DNA from: Ensifer aridi
Lineage (GTDB): Bacteria > Pseudomonadota > Alphaproteobacteria > Rhizobiales > Rhizobiaceae
Direction of reading: 5' to 3'
NCBI RefSeq assembly: GCF_002078505.1
Contig: NZ_LUAV01000002.1
Span: 571,156-618,819, forward strand
DNA length: 47,664 nt
Shown: positions 25,333 through 34,781 of the stretch, piece by piece
How positions within the stretch are numbered: the first letter of the stretch is position 1
How the letters are laid out: each line of letters begins with the position of its first letter
The notes under the pieces: generated by a model
The model's database searches: none
What the model was told of the DNA's origin: nothing
What the model saw: only the letters and a program-made list of their open reading frames with translations
Position numbers and translations under genes: made by a program

Positions 25333-26073
25333 ATGTCCTATTTCGTGATGGAAGATGGCGACGACGCCGGCCGATCCGGCCGAACCGGGCGCGCGGCGCG
25401 GGCCGCAACCCTGGTGACGCGGCTGCAGGCGATGCAGCGGCAGATCAACGCAAAGAACTTCGCCGTCCTGCGCATCAACGGAAGGGGCATGCCCGCGGCG
25501 CGCAAGCTCACCTGCGTCCTCCACAATTGGGGCGTCGCCTCGGAAGCGAACGCATATGATCTGATCAAGGTCTACGGCGACGAACTGCTTCAGCATCTCG
25601 ATCGTTCGCTGCTGCCCGTGCTCTGGGACGGGCAGGGCGAGCACCAGGCCGCCGAAGCAACCGATTTCCGTCAATTCACCCGGCGGCTGGAGGGGCGGCA
25701 GCTCTCCTATTCGGGGATTGCGTTTCCGATACGGCTCGGCGCGCAGGGCAATGGCTATGTCGTCTTTGCGGGAAGCTACCTCGACGCCTCGGGCGAACAG
25801 ATCGTCGACCTGCACGGCCGCAGCGCGCACATCATGACCGACATGCTCGCGGCAGACGAGAAACGCTTCTTCAAGGCCGAGGCCCTGAGCGATCGCGAGA
25901 TCGCCTGCCTGCAGATGGCGGGCGACGGTCATATCAGCGAGGAGATTGCCGAAAAGATGGGCCTTTCCGTGCACACGGTGAACGCCTATCTCGGCGCGGC
26001 GACGACGAAGCTCGATTCGGTCAACCGGATCCAGGCGATCGCCAAGGCGATACGGCTCGGTTACATCAGCTAA
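25333..26073 (+). CDS. visR: LuxR-type motility master regulator VisR
   Basis: A 246-residue paralogue of VisN: a sensor domain (about 20-170) and a C-terminal LuxR helix-turn-helix (ALSDREIACLQMAGDGHISEEIAEKMGLSVHTVNAYLGAATTKL). AGGAG at 25320-25324 overlaps the visN stop and is 8 bases from the ATG at 25333, which I prefer to the GTG at 25324. It is co-transcribed with visN and should form the VisNR heterodimer. Confidence 0.92.
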   Translation: MSYFVMEDGDDAGRSGRTGRAARAATLVTRLQAMQRQINAKNFAVLRINGRGMPAARKLTCVLHNWGVASEANAYDLIKVYGDELLQHLDRSLLPVLWDGQGEHQAAEATDFRQFTRRLEGRQLSYSGIAFPIRLGAQGNGYVVFAGSYLDASGEQIVDLHGRSAHIMTDMLAADEKRFFKAEALSDREIACLQMAGDGHISEEIAEKMGLSVHTVNAYLGAATTKLDSVNRIQAIAKAIRLGYIS

Positions 26074-26096
26074 CAGCGGCTGTTCATCAAATTCGC

Positions 26097-26214
26097 CCCT
26101 CATCGGCCTGCCGGCCACGTTCTCCCGCGAGCGGGCGACGGGAACTCGCGGTAGCGCTTCGCTTAAGTCCCTCTCGCCGCGCGGGGGCATGCGCGGGGAG
26201 AGGGTTAGGGGGCG
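26097..26214. repeat. RIME-like rhizobial intergenic repeat, copy 2
   Basis: Between visR and the convergent hypothetical gene lie CTCATCGGCCTGCCGGCCACG and, 60 bases on, CCCTCTCGCCGCGCGGGGGC...GCGCGGGGAGAGGGTTAGG, the same start and end blocks as in the copy at 7150-7290. Its palindromes are less perfect. Its place at the convergence of two transcripts suggests a shared 3' hairpin for both. Confidence 0.72.
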
Positions 26215-26227
26215 AGCCTGCTCCCGA

Positions 26228-26668
26228 TCAGCTCGCCAGCGGCAGCGGGTAGGACTTGACGAACTTCGCTTCCTCGAGGCTCTTTGCGAGAAAGGCCGTG
26301 TTTTCGTCCGGATCGCTCGAGGGCTGCTGGAAGTTGATGTGGCTGATCTCGATGCCCGCCGTGTCGGCCGCGAGCACAAGACGCGCATAGACGGTGACGC
26401 CGCGCGGCTTCAGCTCAAGGTCGAGGATGATCTCCGGGCAACTGTTCCAGTCCAGATTGTAGTTGCCGCCGAGACCGAAGTTCACGGTGCCGGGCAGGAA
26501 ATAGAGTTCCGCCGCCGATTCCACGAGATCGGCCAGGCTCGCATAGGACTCAAACCGCAGCAGCGCGATGAAATCCGCAGCGTCGATCAGGCGCAGTTCC
26601 GTTGCAATCGGGCGGATCGCTTCCGCCACAATCTGTTCGCGTTTTTCGGAGAATTCGCTCTTTCTCAA
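26228..26668 (-). CDS. Unknown protein next to flhB (146 residues)
   Basis: A 146-residue soluble protein without a domain I recognise. It starts MRKSEFSEKREQIVAEAIRPIATEL (a helix), then contains VESAAELYFLPGTVNFGLGGNYNLDWNSCPEIILDLELKPRGVTVYARLVL, which looks like beta strands, and ends with an acidic helix. The predicted start is a TTG at 26666-26668, only 2 bases after the flhB stop, so it is likely translated by coupling with flhB; an internal GTG (residue 14) is an alternative. The same position between visR and flhB is occupied by an unnamed gene in S. meliloti. Flagellar role is only suggested by context. Confidence 0.7.
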   Translation of the reverse strand: MRKSEFSEKREQIVAEAIRPIATELRLIDAADFIALLRFESYASLADLVESAAELYFLPGTVNFGLGGNYNLDWNSCPEIILDLELKPRGVTVYARLVLAADTAGIEISHINFQQPSSDPDENTAFLAKSLEEAKFVKSYPLPLAS

Positions 26669-26670
26669 GA

Positions 26671-27753
26671 TTATGTCACCCGTCTCTGTTGCGGCTGAGC
26701 CGAATAAACCCGGTGAATGAGCTCGGCGACTGCCTTGTAAAACACCGGTGGAATGACACTATCTACCGAGACTTGTGCAAACATGGAGCGTGCGAGCGGC
26801 GGATCCTCGAAGACGGGGATGCCGTTCTTTTCGGCAATCTCGCGGATCTTCAAGGCCACGAGGTCCTGTCCCATCGCGACGACGACCGGCGCCTCGCTTT
26901 CTTCGCGAACATAGCGCAGCGCGACGGCATAGTGGGTCGGGTTTGCGATCACCAAAGTGGCGCGGGGCACCGAGGCGATCATGCGTTTGCGGGCGCGATC
27001 GCGCTGCATCGATCGCAATCGCGATTTGACGATCGGGTCGCCCTGGGACTGTTTCAGCTCCTCCTTGACCTCATGCCTGGTCATCCTGAGTTCTGTGTAC
27101 CAGTGATGGCGGGTCCAGAAGAGATCGACTATCGCAAGCACCGCGGTCGCGAAAAGAACGACGATGATGATCTGCTTGAGGTCTGAGACCATTGCCGTGA
27201 AGATCGTCACCGGATCCGAGAACATCAGGTCGAGCGCGGCGAAGTAGTCGTTCCACAGAACGAAGACGACGATGGCCGAAATGGCGATGATCTTGAACAG
27301 CGACTTGCCGAACTCCACCAGTCCCGGGACGCCGTAAATGCGCTTGAAGCCTGCGACCGGCGACACGCGGTTCCATTTGGGCTGGATGCGGTCGAGCACC
27401 GGCCGCGGCAGGTTCTGGAAGATCGACGATCCGACGCCGAAGAGGATGAGCAGGATGAAGATCGGCACGAGAAGCGCTGCGGACTTCAGGAGGACGTGTG
27501 AAATCAGCGCGACGGCGTCGGTGGCCGTATCGAGGCGCCAGGCTTCCGGTTGTTCGAAGATGTCCTTCAGTGCTTCGGCCGTCGTGGCCGCGCCGTCCGA
27601 AAGAAAGAAGACGACGAAGATGTAGATCGCGAGCATCGACGCGAACGCGGTGACTTCGCGAGAGAAGGGGACGTTGCCCTTTTCGGCCGCATCGGACAGT
27701 TTCTTTTCCGACGGCGCCTCTGTTTTGCTTTCCTTGTCCTGCTCTTCCGACAT
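26671..27753 (-). CDS. flhB: Flagellar export switch protein FlhB
   Basis: A 360-residue export-apparatus protein. The N-terminal half has four membrane segments (about 35-55, 90-115, 145-165, 185-210). The cytoplasmic domain has the autocleavage motif NPTH near residue 269 ([14 protein letters not shown]), cut between Asn and Pro to switch export from rod/hook to filament proteins. Charged N-terminus [17 protein letters not shown] is typical. It is separated from fliG by 228 bases that hold no gene but a CCTAGG palindrome (27922-27927). Confidence 0.94.
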   Translation of the reverse strand: MSEEQDKESKTEAPSEKKLSDAAEKGNVPFSREVTAFASMLAIYIFVVFFLSDGAATTAEALKDIFEQPEAWRLDTATDAVALISHVLLKSAALLVPIFILLILFGVGSSIFQNLPRPVLDRIQPKWNRVSPVAGFKRIYGVPGLVEFGKSLFKIIAISAIVVFVLWNDYFAALDLMFSDPVTIFTAMVSDLKQIIIVVLFATAVLAIVDLFWTRHHWYTELRMTRHEVKEELKQSQGDPIVKSRLRSMQRDRARKRMIASVPRATLVIANPTHYAVALRYVREESEAPVVVAMGQDLVALKIREIAEKNGIPVFEDPPLARSMFAQVSVDSVIPPVFYKAVAELIHRVYSAQPQQRRVT

Positions 27754-27981
27754 GAAAGAGGAAGCCCCCGGCCGCCTGGCAAACGAACGTCAACGAGGCG
27801 GAGCTGCAGCCGAGCACCTAGTTGGACGGATAAAGGTCACCGCAGCGCTCGGAATTGCTGACGCCGGCTCCTGTCGTGAACCCGGAGGCATTCGCGCGCA
27901 AGAGCCGAAAGCCGGCAATTGCCTAGGTTCAACAGAAATCAGCACCAGGCGCCGGCTTGCCGAGCGGGAGATGACTCGGCG

Positions 27982-29010
27982 TCAGGCGGCTTCTGCTTCT
28001 TTTTCCTTGAGCTCGAGCTGTCCGCTGGCGGCCAGACGAATCGCTTCCTGGGTGATCGAGCGTCTGGCGATCGCGATGTCGCGCGGGTTGATGCCGGCGT
28101 CGCCGATCGCGAGGTCCGCTTCGATCATGCGCCGCTGGCGGGCGCCGATGGAGGCTAGAATCGATTCGCGCAGTTCCGGGGCCGAGCCCCTGAGCGCCAT
28201 CGTGATGACGTCCGTCGAGACATCGTTGAAGAGCTGCACGCGGCTTCTTTGCGGCATGTAGAGGATGTCGTCGAAGAGGAAGATCTTCGGCCGGACCCTC
28301 TTGGCCGAATCGGTGCTGATGCTTTCGAGCGAGGCAAGCAGCGTATCGACCTGCGGCTTCTCCAGCTCGTTCATCACTTCGGCGATCTTGGCCGGTCCGG
28401 GCGAATTGCGTTCGGCCTCCATCTCCTCGATCATCTCGATCACGCGCGCCTCGATGATGGCGGACGCTTTCGGGCTGACGTTCTTGATGTTGACGGCGCG
28501 GTTGAGGACATCCGGCCGCTGCTTGTCGGAGAGCTGCAGCAGTACCTTGGCGCCGAAGCTCGACGGCATCATCGACAGCACATAGGCGATCGTCTGCGGA
28601 TGTTCCTCGGCGAGCAGTTGAGCAATGGCGGTTGGGTCACAATCCATGAGCCGATCCCAGATGCTCGCCTCGTAGGATTGGAAGGTGGCCCGGCGGCCAA
28701 GCAGGCCGTCCACCTCGTCCGGCGTCAGGCCCTCTTCGAGGATGCTCTCGATCGCCTTGGCATTGTCCATCAGGCCGGCCCCTTCCGTGAAGAGATCCTC
28801 GAATTCGTTAACGAGCGCTTCGAGTTCATGCGGGGGGATGGCTCTGAGCGATTGCGCCGCGGCGATGATCGCCTGCAACTCGCCCTGCGTGAAGAACTTC
28901 AAGAGCTTCCCGGCCACGGATTTGCCCATGGCGAGCAGCACGGCCGCCGCCTTTTCCGTCTGGCTCAGCGGTTGCGCCAACGCCTGCTCGAAACTTCCGA
29001 AATCCGTCAT
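27982..29010 (-). CDS. fliG: Flagellar motor switch protein FliG
   Basis: A 342-residue C-ring protein that transmits torque and couples MotA to the rotor. The middle-domain EHPQ motif is present in LLAEEHPQTIAYVLSMMPSS, and the C-terminal domain has the charged torque helix region VSTDVITMALRGSAPELRESILASIGARQRRMIEADL. The N-terminal domain (FSQ-like LSQTEKAAAVLLAMGKSVAGKLLKFF) binds FliF. It lies 30 bases after fliN in the leftward motA operon. Confidence 0.94.
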   Translation of the reverse strand: MTDFGSFEQALAQPLSQTEKAAAVLLAMGKSVAGKLLKFFTQGELQAIIAAAQSLRAIPPHELEALVNEFEDLFTEGAGLMDNAKAIESILEEGLTPDEVDGLLGRRATFQSYEASIWDRLMDCDPTAIAQLLAEEHPQTIAYVLSMMPSSFGAKVLLQLSDKQRPDVLNRAVNIKNVSPKASAIIEARVIEMIEEMEAERNSPGPAKIAEVMNELEKPQVDTLLASLESISTDSAKRVRPKIFLFDDILYMPQRSRVQLFNDVSTDVITMALRGSAPELRESILASIGARQRRMIEADLAIGDAGINPRDIAIARRSITQEAIRLAASGQLELKEKEAEAA

Positions 29011-29040
29011 GGATTCATCCCTCGCCCAATCATCGGGCTG

Positions 29041-29640
29041 CTACTTCTTGCTGCCTATTATCTCGATGAGCTTGACGCCGAAGCGGGTCACATCGCCCTC
29101 GAGGACGGTGATTTCGCCGCGGCCGATCACCCGGCCGTTGACCATGATCTCGACCGGCTCGCCGATCTTGCGGTCGAGCGCGATCGTGGCGCCCTCGTTG
29201 AGCCCCATCAGACCCGAAACCTGCATGCGACTGGTGCCGAGCACGATCTGGACATCGATCGGAATGTCCATGATCAGGTCCATATTGGCCGTCATGGCGC
29301 TTCCCGGTGCCGGTTCGCTCACAGCTGCTGCCGAATCGAAATCGCCGCCCATGAAGCCGGTGCCGGCGTCGAAGCCACCGACGTTGCCCGTATCGGCGAA
29401 ATCGCCGCCGAAACCGCCGGCGTCGAAATCGCCGCCGAATGCGGCGCCGCCGCTAGCCCCAAAGTCGCTGCCGAAATCCGCCGGCGAAGCGAGCGGCTCG
29501 GCGGCGAAGTCTGCGCCGAAGTCGCTCGTTCCGCCGTCCTTCTTGAGAACGCCGCGCAGGTCGTCGATCGCCTGGTCGAGTTCGACGTCTGCCGTGAATG
29601 CGGCCGGTTCTGCGGTGGGTGCTGCTTTCTTTGGTGCCAT
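29041..29640 (-). CDS. fliN: Flagellar motor switch protein FliN with a long Phe/Gly/Asp-rich head
   Basis: A 199-residue C-ring protein. The C-terminal SpoA domain (about 115-199: [24 protein letters not shown] to [11 protein letters not shown]) is standard. The preceding part is low-complexity, with repeated DFG/GDF units ([36 protein letters not shown]), and should be disordered. The start at 29640 begins MAPKKA; ATG at 29676 (12 codons up) is an alternative, since neither has a strong site. E. coli FliN is only 137 residues. It follows fliM. Confidence 0.88.
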   Translation of the reverse strand: MAPKKAAPTAEPAAFTADVELDQAIDDLRGVLKKDGGTSDFGADFAAEPLASPADFGSDFGASGGAAFGGDFDAGGFGGDFADTGNVGGFDAGTGFMGGDFDSAAAVSEPAPGSAMTANMDLIMDIPIDVQIVLGTSRMQVSGLMGLNEGATIALDRKIGEPVEIMVNGRVIGRGEITVLEGDVTRFGVKLIEIIGSKK

Positions 29641-29693
29641 GTGCGGAATATTCCAGTTGAACCTTGCCTCAGGCATTCTGCCGACGAGGCTGA

Positions 29694-30635
29694 TTAACTC
29701 ATGATGTGGCGAAGGATGTCCTGTTCGGAACCGTGGGTATCCCTGACGCGGACCGTGTACTTCGAACCCGAGCGGCCGAACTCGCAAACATAGAGGTCGC
29801 GGCCATTGGCGTTCACGTCGACACGCACCTCAGAGCCATCGTGAAACGGGATCACGTCCCCCGGCTGCAGGCGACTGATCGTGTTCAGCGTCAGGCTTTC
29901 CAGTCGAATGCGCGCCTCGAGCGTCACTGCCGAACGGCGAACCTGCTCTTCGAGCTGTTCCGCCCACTCGCTCTTCGCGTTTTGGTTCTCGCCTGCGCCT
30001 CTGACGGAGGCGATCTCGGTCTTGAGAAGCACGCTTTGCGGAACGATCACGGAGAAAGTGGAAAGCACTGGCCCAAGGCCAATGGTCATGTCGATCGCGG
30101 CCGCATAGACATCCTCGATCGTGGGGTCAGGCTTCGGTCGTTCGGGGCTGTTGTAGGGGCGGCCGACGACCGGTTCGAACCCGCCTGGCGCGTCTACCGC
30201 GGTCCGCAGAACCTCCGCGACCTTGTGGAACACCGGCACGCCGACATCGATCTCGATTTTCGAGAGAGGCCGCGGCAGCGGCTCCTCGATGCTCGTCGGC
30301 TCGGCTCCGAGCACGGCTTCGACCAGGGCGATAAGCACCGGGCTGTCGCAGCCGATCTGAAAATCCGTGCACCAGTTGCGCAGTGAAACGTCGCCGAGCA
30401 CGGCCCCGTCTCCGAGATCCGCGATCACTTCGTTGCGAAGCCCGGTGCGGAAGCCTGCGTAGCCGATCGTGATGTCGCACCCGGTCTCCGCCTCGAGCAT
30501 GTCCGGCAGAAGTTCGCTGAAGACCTGGCCGAGCTCGAGCGCAATACGGCCGATGATCTTGTCTTCACCAAGCGCACCGATCATGCGGGCAAGTAGCCTT
30601 TTGTCGAATGCGTGGACGTTCGATGCGATGCTCAT
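29694..30635 (-). CDS. fliM: Flagellar motor switch protein FliM
   Basis: A 313-residue protein with a CheC-like middle domain (about 35-220) and a C-terminal SpoA domain ([40 protein letters not shown]). As in other rhizobia the similarity to E. coli FliM is low, and the canonical N-terminal CheY-binding peptide (LSQxEIDAL) is not seen; the N-terminus is [21 protein letters not shown] at 30635 lies 2 bases after the motA stop. Confidence 0.87.
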   Translation of the reverse strand: MSIASNVHAFDKRLLARMIGALGEDKIIGRIALELGQVFSELLPDMLEAETGCDITIGYAGFRTGLRNEVIADLGDGAVLGDVSLRNWCTDFQIGCDSPVLIALVEAVLGAEPTSIEEPLPRPLSKIEIDVGVPVFHKVAEVLRTAVDAPGGFEPVVGRPYNSPERPKPDPTIEDVYAAAIDMTIGLGPVLSTFSVIVPQSVLLKTEIASVRGAGENQNAKSEWAEQLEEQVRRSAVTLEARIRLESLTLNTISRLQPGDVIPFHDGSEVRVDVNANGRDLYVCEFGRSGSKYTVRVRDTHGSEQDILRHIMS

Positions 30636-30637
30636 GA

Positions 30638-31516
30638 TCAAGCCGCCTTGCTCTCGCTGCCACCGCCCGGGTTCATCATCTCCTGTTCGACTGCGTCGAT
30701 AGACGGCCGTTCATAGGCGGAGATGGTCTTGCGGCCGTATTCGAGCGCGACCTGCGGAACCGAGCCATTCATATAGGCAAGCAGCGTCTGTTTCACGATG
30801 ACGTAAAGCCGGTTCTGCTTCTCGCGTACGGCCTTGATGTTCGAGACGAGCGGGCTGACGATCGAATAGGAAAGGAACACGCCGAGCAACGTCCCGACGA
30901 GCGCGGCGGCGATCTTGGCGCCCAGCACTTCCGGCGCTTCGCTGATCGCTCCCATCGCCTTGATGACGCCGAGGACCGCCGCGACGATACCGATCGCCGG
31001 CAGTGCGTCGCCCATGGTTGTCAGAGCGTGATAGCACTTCATCTTATCGTGGGTGATCGTCTGGATTTCCTCGTCCATCAGCGCCTCGATCTCGTGCGAG
31101 CGGGCGTTGCCGATGATGATGAGGCGCACATAGTCGCAGATGAAGGCGGTCAGTTCCTTGTTCTGCAGGACGGTCGGTGCGGACTGGAAGATCGAGGATT
31201 CTTCCGGATTGTCGATGTGGCTTTCAATCTCGTTGCGAGACTTGGTCCTCAGGTCGCGCATCAGGCTGTAGAGCACGCCGAGCGTGTCGAGATAGTGCCG
31301 CTCCTTCGGAACCTTGTGCTTGAAGGCCTCCAAAAGCGCCTTGCCGGTGTCTTTGACCACCTTCATCGAGTTGGCCATGATGAAGCCGCCGATACCTGCC
31401 CCACCGATGATCATCAGCTCGAAGGGCTGGTTCAGGACTTCGAGATGGCCGCCCATCGCCATGTATCCGCCGAGGATACAGCCGAAAGTCACAAGAAGCC
31501 CGATGATGATGTTCAT
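30638..31516 (-). CDS. motA: Flagellar motor stator protein MotA
   Basis: A 292-residue proton-channel stator subunit with four membrane helices: 1-20 ([20 protein letters not shown]), about 30-48, about 170-190 and about 200-222 ([22 protein letters not shown]). The cytoplasmic loop has the charged torque region ([26 protein letters not shown]). It is the first gene of the leftward operon motA-fliM-fliN-fliG. Partner MotB is not in the window. The candidate promoter is 40 bases upstream at 31557-31574. Confidence 0.94.
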   Translation of the reverse strand: MNIIIGLLVTFGCILGGYMAMGGHLEVLNQPFELMIIGGAGIGGFIMANSMKVVKDTGKALLEAFKHKVPKERHYLDTLGVLYSLMRDLRTKSRNEIESHIDNPEESSIFQSAPTVLQNKELTAFICDYVRLIIIGNARSHEIEALMDEEIQTITHDKMKCYHALTTMGDALPAIGIVAAVLGVIKAMGAISEAPEVLGAKIAAALVGTLLGVFLSYSIVSPLVSNIKAVREKQNRLYVIVKQTLLAYMNGSVPQVALEYGRKTISAYERPSIDAVEQEMMNPGGGSESKAA

Positions 31517-31556
31517 TGCCGATACCTGTCGCGATCCTTGATTTTCCTCCGAGGGA

Positions 31557-31574
31557 ATAGGCTCTGATCCTTGC
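31557..31574 (-). promoter_or_regulatory. Candidate motA promoter element (GCAAG-N8-CCTAT)
   Basis: Read leftward, GCAAG (31574-31570), eight bases, then CCTAT (31561-31557). The same order and spacing are present before fliF and flgB, and it points to motA, whose start is 40 bases downstream. Just upstream is CCTCAC, like CCCAC in the flgB copy. Confidence 0.5.
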
Positions 31575-31625
31575 GTGAGGCTGGCCCCGAATCCGGTGCG
31601 GATGCGGCGGTCGAGACAGGTTCGC

Positions 31626-31643
31626 GCAAGCCAACGCGGTCAG
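31626..31643 (+). promoter_or_regulatory. Candidate promoter element for the DUF1217 gene and flgF
   Basis: TTCGCGCAAG (31621-31630) is identical to the sequence in the fliF promoter copy; eight bases later stands GTCAG in the place of CCTAG. It points right, about 50 bases ahead of the GTG at 31696. It is the most divergent of the four copies. Confidence 0.4.
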
Positions 31644-31695
31644 ATTTTGCAAGCTCGGGCCGCGGCGCCCGTTTATGGGACAGGGCGAACCGATC

Positions 31696-32475
31696 GTGAC
31701 CACGACCTATACGAGCTACAGGCTGATAACCGCAGACCTTACGAGGTCTTTGCAGCGCGTCTCCGAACAGCCGGACGTCGCCCGCGAGACCGAATATTAC
31801 CTGGCGAAGATCGGCAGCATCAAAACGATCGACGACTTTTTTGCCGATAACCGGCTCTACAATTACGCGATGAAGGCGCATGGCCTCGAGGACATGGCCT
31901 ATGCCAAGGCATTTATCCGTAAGGTGCTTTCCGAAGGCGTCGACAAAGAGGACGCCTTCGCCAACAAGCTCGCGGACTCGCGCTACAAAGCTCTGGTCGA
32001 GTCCCTGGATTTTGCCCGCCACGGCGAAGCGGCGACTTCGTTCGACCGCGCGCAGAAAGGCGTCGTCGACAAATATACGCGCCAGACGCTGGAGCAGAAT
32101 GCCGGCGAGGAAAATACCGGCGTACGGCTGGCGCTCTACTTTCAGCGCATGGCGCCGACGATCACCAACGGCTACGAAATCATTGCCGACGAGGCGCTTT
32201 CCGAGGTGTTCCGGACCGCGCTGCAATTGCCGGACGAGTTCGCGGCCGCGGACGTGGATCGCCAGGCGGAGGCCTACGAGACGGCGATCGATCTCAAGGA
32301 CTTCCAGGATCCCCAAAAGCTCGCGGCTTTTCTCGATCGCTTCACCGCTCTTTGGGAAATCGAAAATTCCTCCGATAGCTACGATCCGCTTGCCGTATTC
32401 GGTTCGTCGAGCGGCTACGGAATTTCTCCCGACCTGCTTCTCACCATCAACAACCTGAAACTCGGAGGACGCTGA
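31696..32475 (+). CDS. DUF1217-type protein of the flagellar operon
   Basis: A 259-residue soluble, mostly helical protein starting TTTYTSYRLITADLTRSLQRVSEQPDVARETEYYLAKIGSIKTIDDF, which I recognise as the DUF1217 family of Rhizobiales. It contains repeated helical units (KAFIRKVLSEGVDKEDAFANKLADSRYKAL; FRTALQLPDEF). No membrane segment or signal. I start at GTG 31696, which has AGGGCG upstream and fits the family N-terminus; ATG at 31675 lacks a site. It lies one base before flgF and is conserved in this place in rhizobia. Function unknown; a rod or export role is guessed from context. Confidence 0.75.
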   Translation: MTTTYTSYRLITADLTRSLQRVSEQPDVARETEYYLAKIGSIKTIDDFFADNRLYNYAMKAHGLEDMAYAKAFIRKVLSEGVDKEDAFANKLADSRYKALVESLDFARHGEAATSFDRAQKGVVDKYTRQTLEQNAGEENTGVRLALYFQRMAPTITNGYEIIADEALSEVFRTALQLPDEFAAADVDRQAEAYETAIDLKDFQDPQKLAAFLDRFTALWEIENSSDSYDPLAVFGSSSGYGISPDLLLTINNLKLGGR

Positions 32476-32476
32476 C

Positions 32477-33202
32477 GTGCAGACCGGCCTTTATGTGGCG
32501 CTCTCGTCGCAGATGGCGCTCGAAAAGCGCCTGAACACGCTTGCCGACAACGTCGCCAATTCCAACACGGTCGGCTTCCGCGGCACGGAAGTGAAGTTCA
32601 ACCAGGTGCTGGGCGATACGAAGCCGACGAAAGTCTCCTATGTTTCCGAAGGCGAGGAATTTCTCAACACCAATAACGGCGCTCTTGCGCGCACCGGCGC
32701 TGCGCTCGATTTTGCCGTCAGGGGCGAGGCCTGGTTTTCGATCGACACTCCAGGCGGGCCGGCGCTGACACGCGACGGGCGGTTCATGCTGACGGAGACC
32801 GGCGAACTCGTGACCATCAAGGGGTATCCGGTGCTCGATGCCGGCGGCGCGCCGATACAGTTGAACGGCGGAGCGGGTGAGATCACCGTCGGCGCCGACG
32901 GCGCCATTCACCAGAACGGCGTCCAGGTCGCGCTGCTGGGGCTCTATGAAGCCGATTTCAGCAAGGGCTTCATGCGCTATGACAATAGCGCCGTGATGCC
33001 GGCCGCCCCGCCCGAGCCTGTCGTGGACCGCTTCGGCGTCGGCGTGATGCAGGGCTTCCTTGAAGAATCGAACGTCAATGCCATTCAGGAAATGTCGCAG
33101 CTCATCATGATTACCCGCGCCTTCGACAACATCACCGCGCTGATGCGTGACAGCGAGGGATCGCTCGATGAAGCGATCAAGACGCTCGGCGGTAGCCGCT
33201 AG
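32477..33202 (+). CDS. flgF: Flagellar proximal rod protein FlgF
   Basis: A 241-residue rod protein of the FlgG family. N-terminal rod motif LNTLADNVANSNTVGFRGTEVKF (residues about 17-40) and C-terminal coiled part NVNAIQEMSQLIMITRAFDNITALMRD. The start is a GTG at 32477 preceded by GGAGG. Like other rod proteins it has no signal peptide and is exported by the flagellar apparatus. It follows the DUF1217 gene by one base. Confidence 0.92.
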   Translation: MQTGLYVALSSQMALEKRLNTLADNVANSNTVGFRGTEVKFNQVLGDTKPTKVSYVSEGEEFLNTNNGALARTGAALDFAVRGEAWFSIDTPGGPALTRDGRFMLTETGELVTIKGYPVLDAGGAPIQLNGGAGEITVGADGAIHQNGVQVALLGLYEADFSKGFMRYDNSAVMPAAPPEPVVDRFGVGVMQGFLEESNVNAIQEMSQLIMITRAFDNITALMRDSEGSLDEAIKTLGGSR

Positions 33203-33268
33203 ACCCACCTCTGATATGCGCCGGCGGTCTTCGCCCGCGTCTCGACCAGTGCTGACCTGACGGAAATC

Positions 33269-34678
33269 ATGGAACGCCAAAGCTCTGACACCATCGCGAC
33301 CTCGACATCGCTGGCGGCGCTTGCCGGCCTTGTCGAACGTTATGCGAAACCCGATTTTGCGATCGCGCCAGGGGGCCATGTCCAGACGATTTCGCCGGGG
33401 CACTATACCGTCACCGGCCTTTCCCGCCACGTCCGGCTCGGCGATTTCGTCGCCCACAAGAGCGCAACCGGCACGCATCTCGGCGAAGTCGTGCGGGTCG
33501 AGCCCGAGCGGGTGGTCGTCTGCCCGATCGAGCCAGGCGATCCGATCGGCATTCATGACGTCGTCATCCGCAAGGGCGCCTTCCGGATTGCGCCGACCGA
33601 CAAGTGGTGCGGCCGCACGATTAACGCCTTGGCCGAGCCGATCGACGGTCTCGGCCCGCTCCTCCAAGGCGACATCCGCCGTTCGATCTCGAACACCGCG
33701 CCGCCATCCATGACTCGCAAGCGCGTCGAGCGGGGTTTCAAGACAGGTGTGCGCGCGATCGACATCTTTTCGCCGCTCTGCCTCGGGCAGCGTCTCGGCA
33801 TCTTCGCCGGCTCCGGCGTCGGTAAGTCGACGCTGCTTTCCATGCTGGCGCGTGCCGACGCCTTCGACAAGGTGGTGATCGCGCTGGTCGGCGAGCGCGG
33901 GCGCGAGGTGCGCGAATTCATCGAGGATACGCTCGGCGACAACCTCGCCAAATCGGTCGCCGTCGTCGCCACCAGTGACGAAAGCCCGATGCTCAGGAAA
34001 ATGGCGCCGCTTACCGCCGTCACGATCGCCGAGCACTACCGCGACAAGGGCGACAATGTCCTGCTCATCGTCGACAGCGTCACCCGCTTCGCCCATGCGA
34101 TCCGCGAGGTCGCGACGGCGGCCGGCGAGCCGCCGATCGCGCGCGGCTACCCGGCCTCCGTATTCACCGAACTGCCGCGCCTGCTCGAACGCGCCGGCCC
34201 CGGCGCGGAGGGGACGGGCACGATCACCGCGATCATTTCGATTCTCGTCGACGGCGACAATCACAACGATCCGGTCGCCGATTCGGCGCGCGGCATTCTC
34301 GACGGGCACATTGTGCTTGACCGCAGTCTCGCGGAGGAGGGGCGCTATCCGCCGATCAACCCGCTCGCCTCGATATCGCGCCTCGCCAGGAAGGCCTGGA
34401 CATCGGACCAGGAGAAGCTCGTCGCCCGGTTAAAATCGCTGATCCACCGCTTCGAGGAAACGCGCGATCTGAGGCTGATCGGCGGTTATCGCCCGGGCGG
34501 CGACGCCGATCTCGACATGGCGATCAAGCAAGTGCCCGTCGTCTACGATGTCCTCAAGCAGACTCCCGGCGAGCGGCCGGCCTTCGACGCCTTCACCGAT
34601 CTCGCCAATGCGCTGAAGGCGGCAGCAATGGGGAACCAGCCGGGCGCCGGTGCCGGCATGCGGGGAAGAGCGGGATGA
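33269..34678 (+). CDS. fliI: Flagellum-specific export ATPase FliI
   Basis: A 469-residue F1-beta-like ATPase that energises flagellar protein export. Walker A GIFAGSGVGKSTLLSML at about 185, Walker B VLLIVDSVTRFAHAIRE at about 268, and the family motif GYPASVFTELPRLLERAGPG. The N-terminus (ERQSSDTIATSTSLAALAGLVERYA) likely binds FliH. The last 20 residues are Gly/Ala/Met-rich. Followed by the unknown gene at 34782. Confidence 0.94.
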   Translation: MERQSSDTIATSTSLAALAGLVERYAKPDFAIAPGGHVQTISPGHYTVTGLSRHVRLGDFVAHKSATGTHLGEVVRVEPERVVVCPIEPGDPIGIHDVVIRKGAFRIAPTDKWCGRTINALAEPIDGLGPLLQGDIRRSISNTAPPSMTRKRVERGFKTGVRAIDIFSPLCLGQRLGIFAGSGVGKSTLLSMLARADAFDKVVIALVGERGREVREFIEDTLGDNLAKSVAVVATSDESPMLRKMAPLTAVTIAEHYRDKGDNVLLIVDSVTRFAHAIREVATAAGEPPIARGYPASVFTELPRLLERAGPGAEGTGTITAIISILVDGDNHNDPVADSARGILDGHIVLDRSLAEEGRYPPINPLASISRLARKAWTSDQEKLVARLKSLIHRFEETRDLRLIGGYRPGGDADLDMAIKQVPVVYDVLKQTPGERPAFDAFTDLANALKAAAMGNQPGAGAGMRGRAG

Positions 34679-34781
34679 GAAAACGCAGGCGCCGTGTTCC
34701 GCGCGCATCCCGCTTCAACTTACTAGGCTCGTTGATTTCCGATCGCCGCCACTGGAGGTCATCGTGATCCGGAGGATAGGA

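Noticed and set aside
27920..27930. TGCCTAGGTTC between fliG and flhB as another motility promoter element
   Set aside because: It matches the flgB core in plus orientation, but no plus-strand gene follows, and read leftward toward flhB the GCAAG at eight-base spacing is missing.
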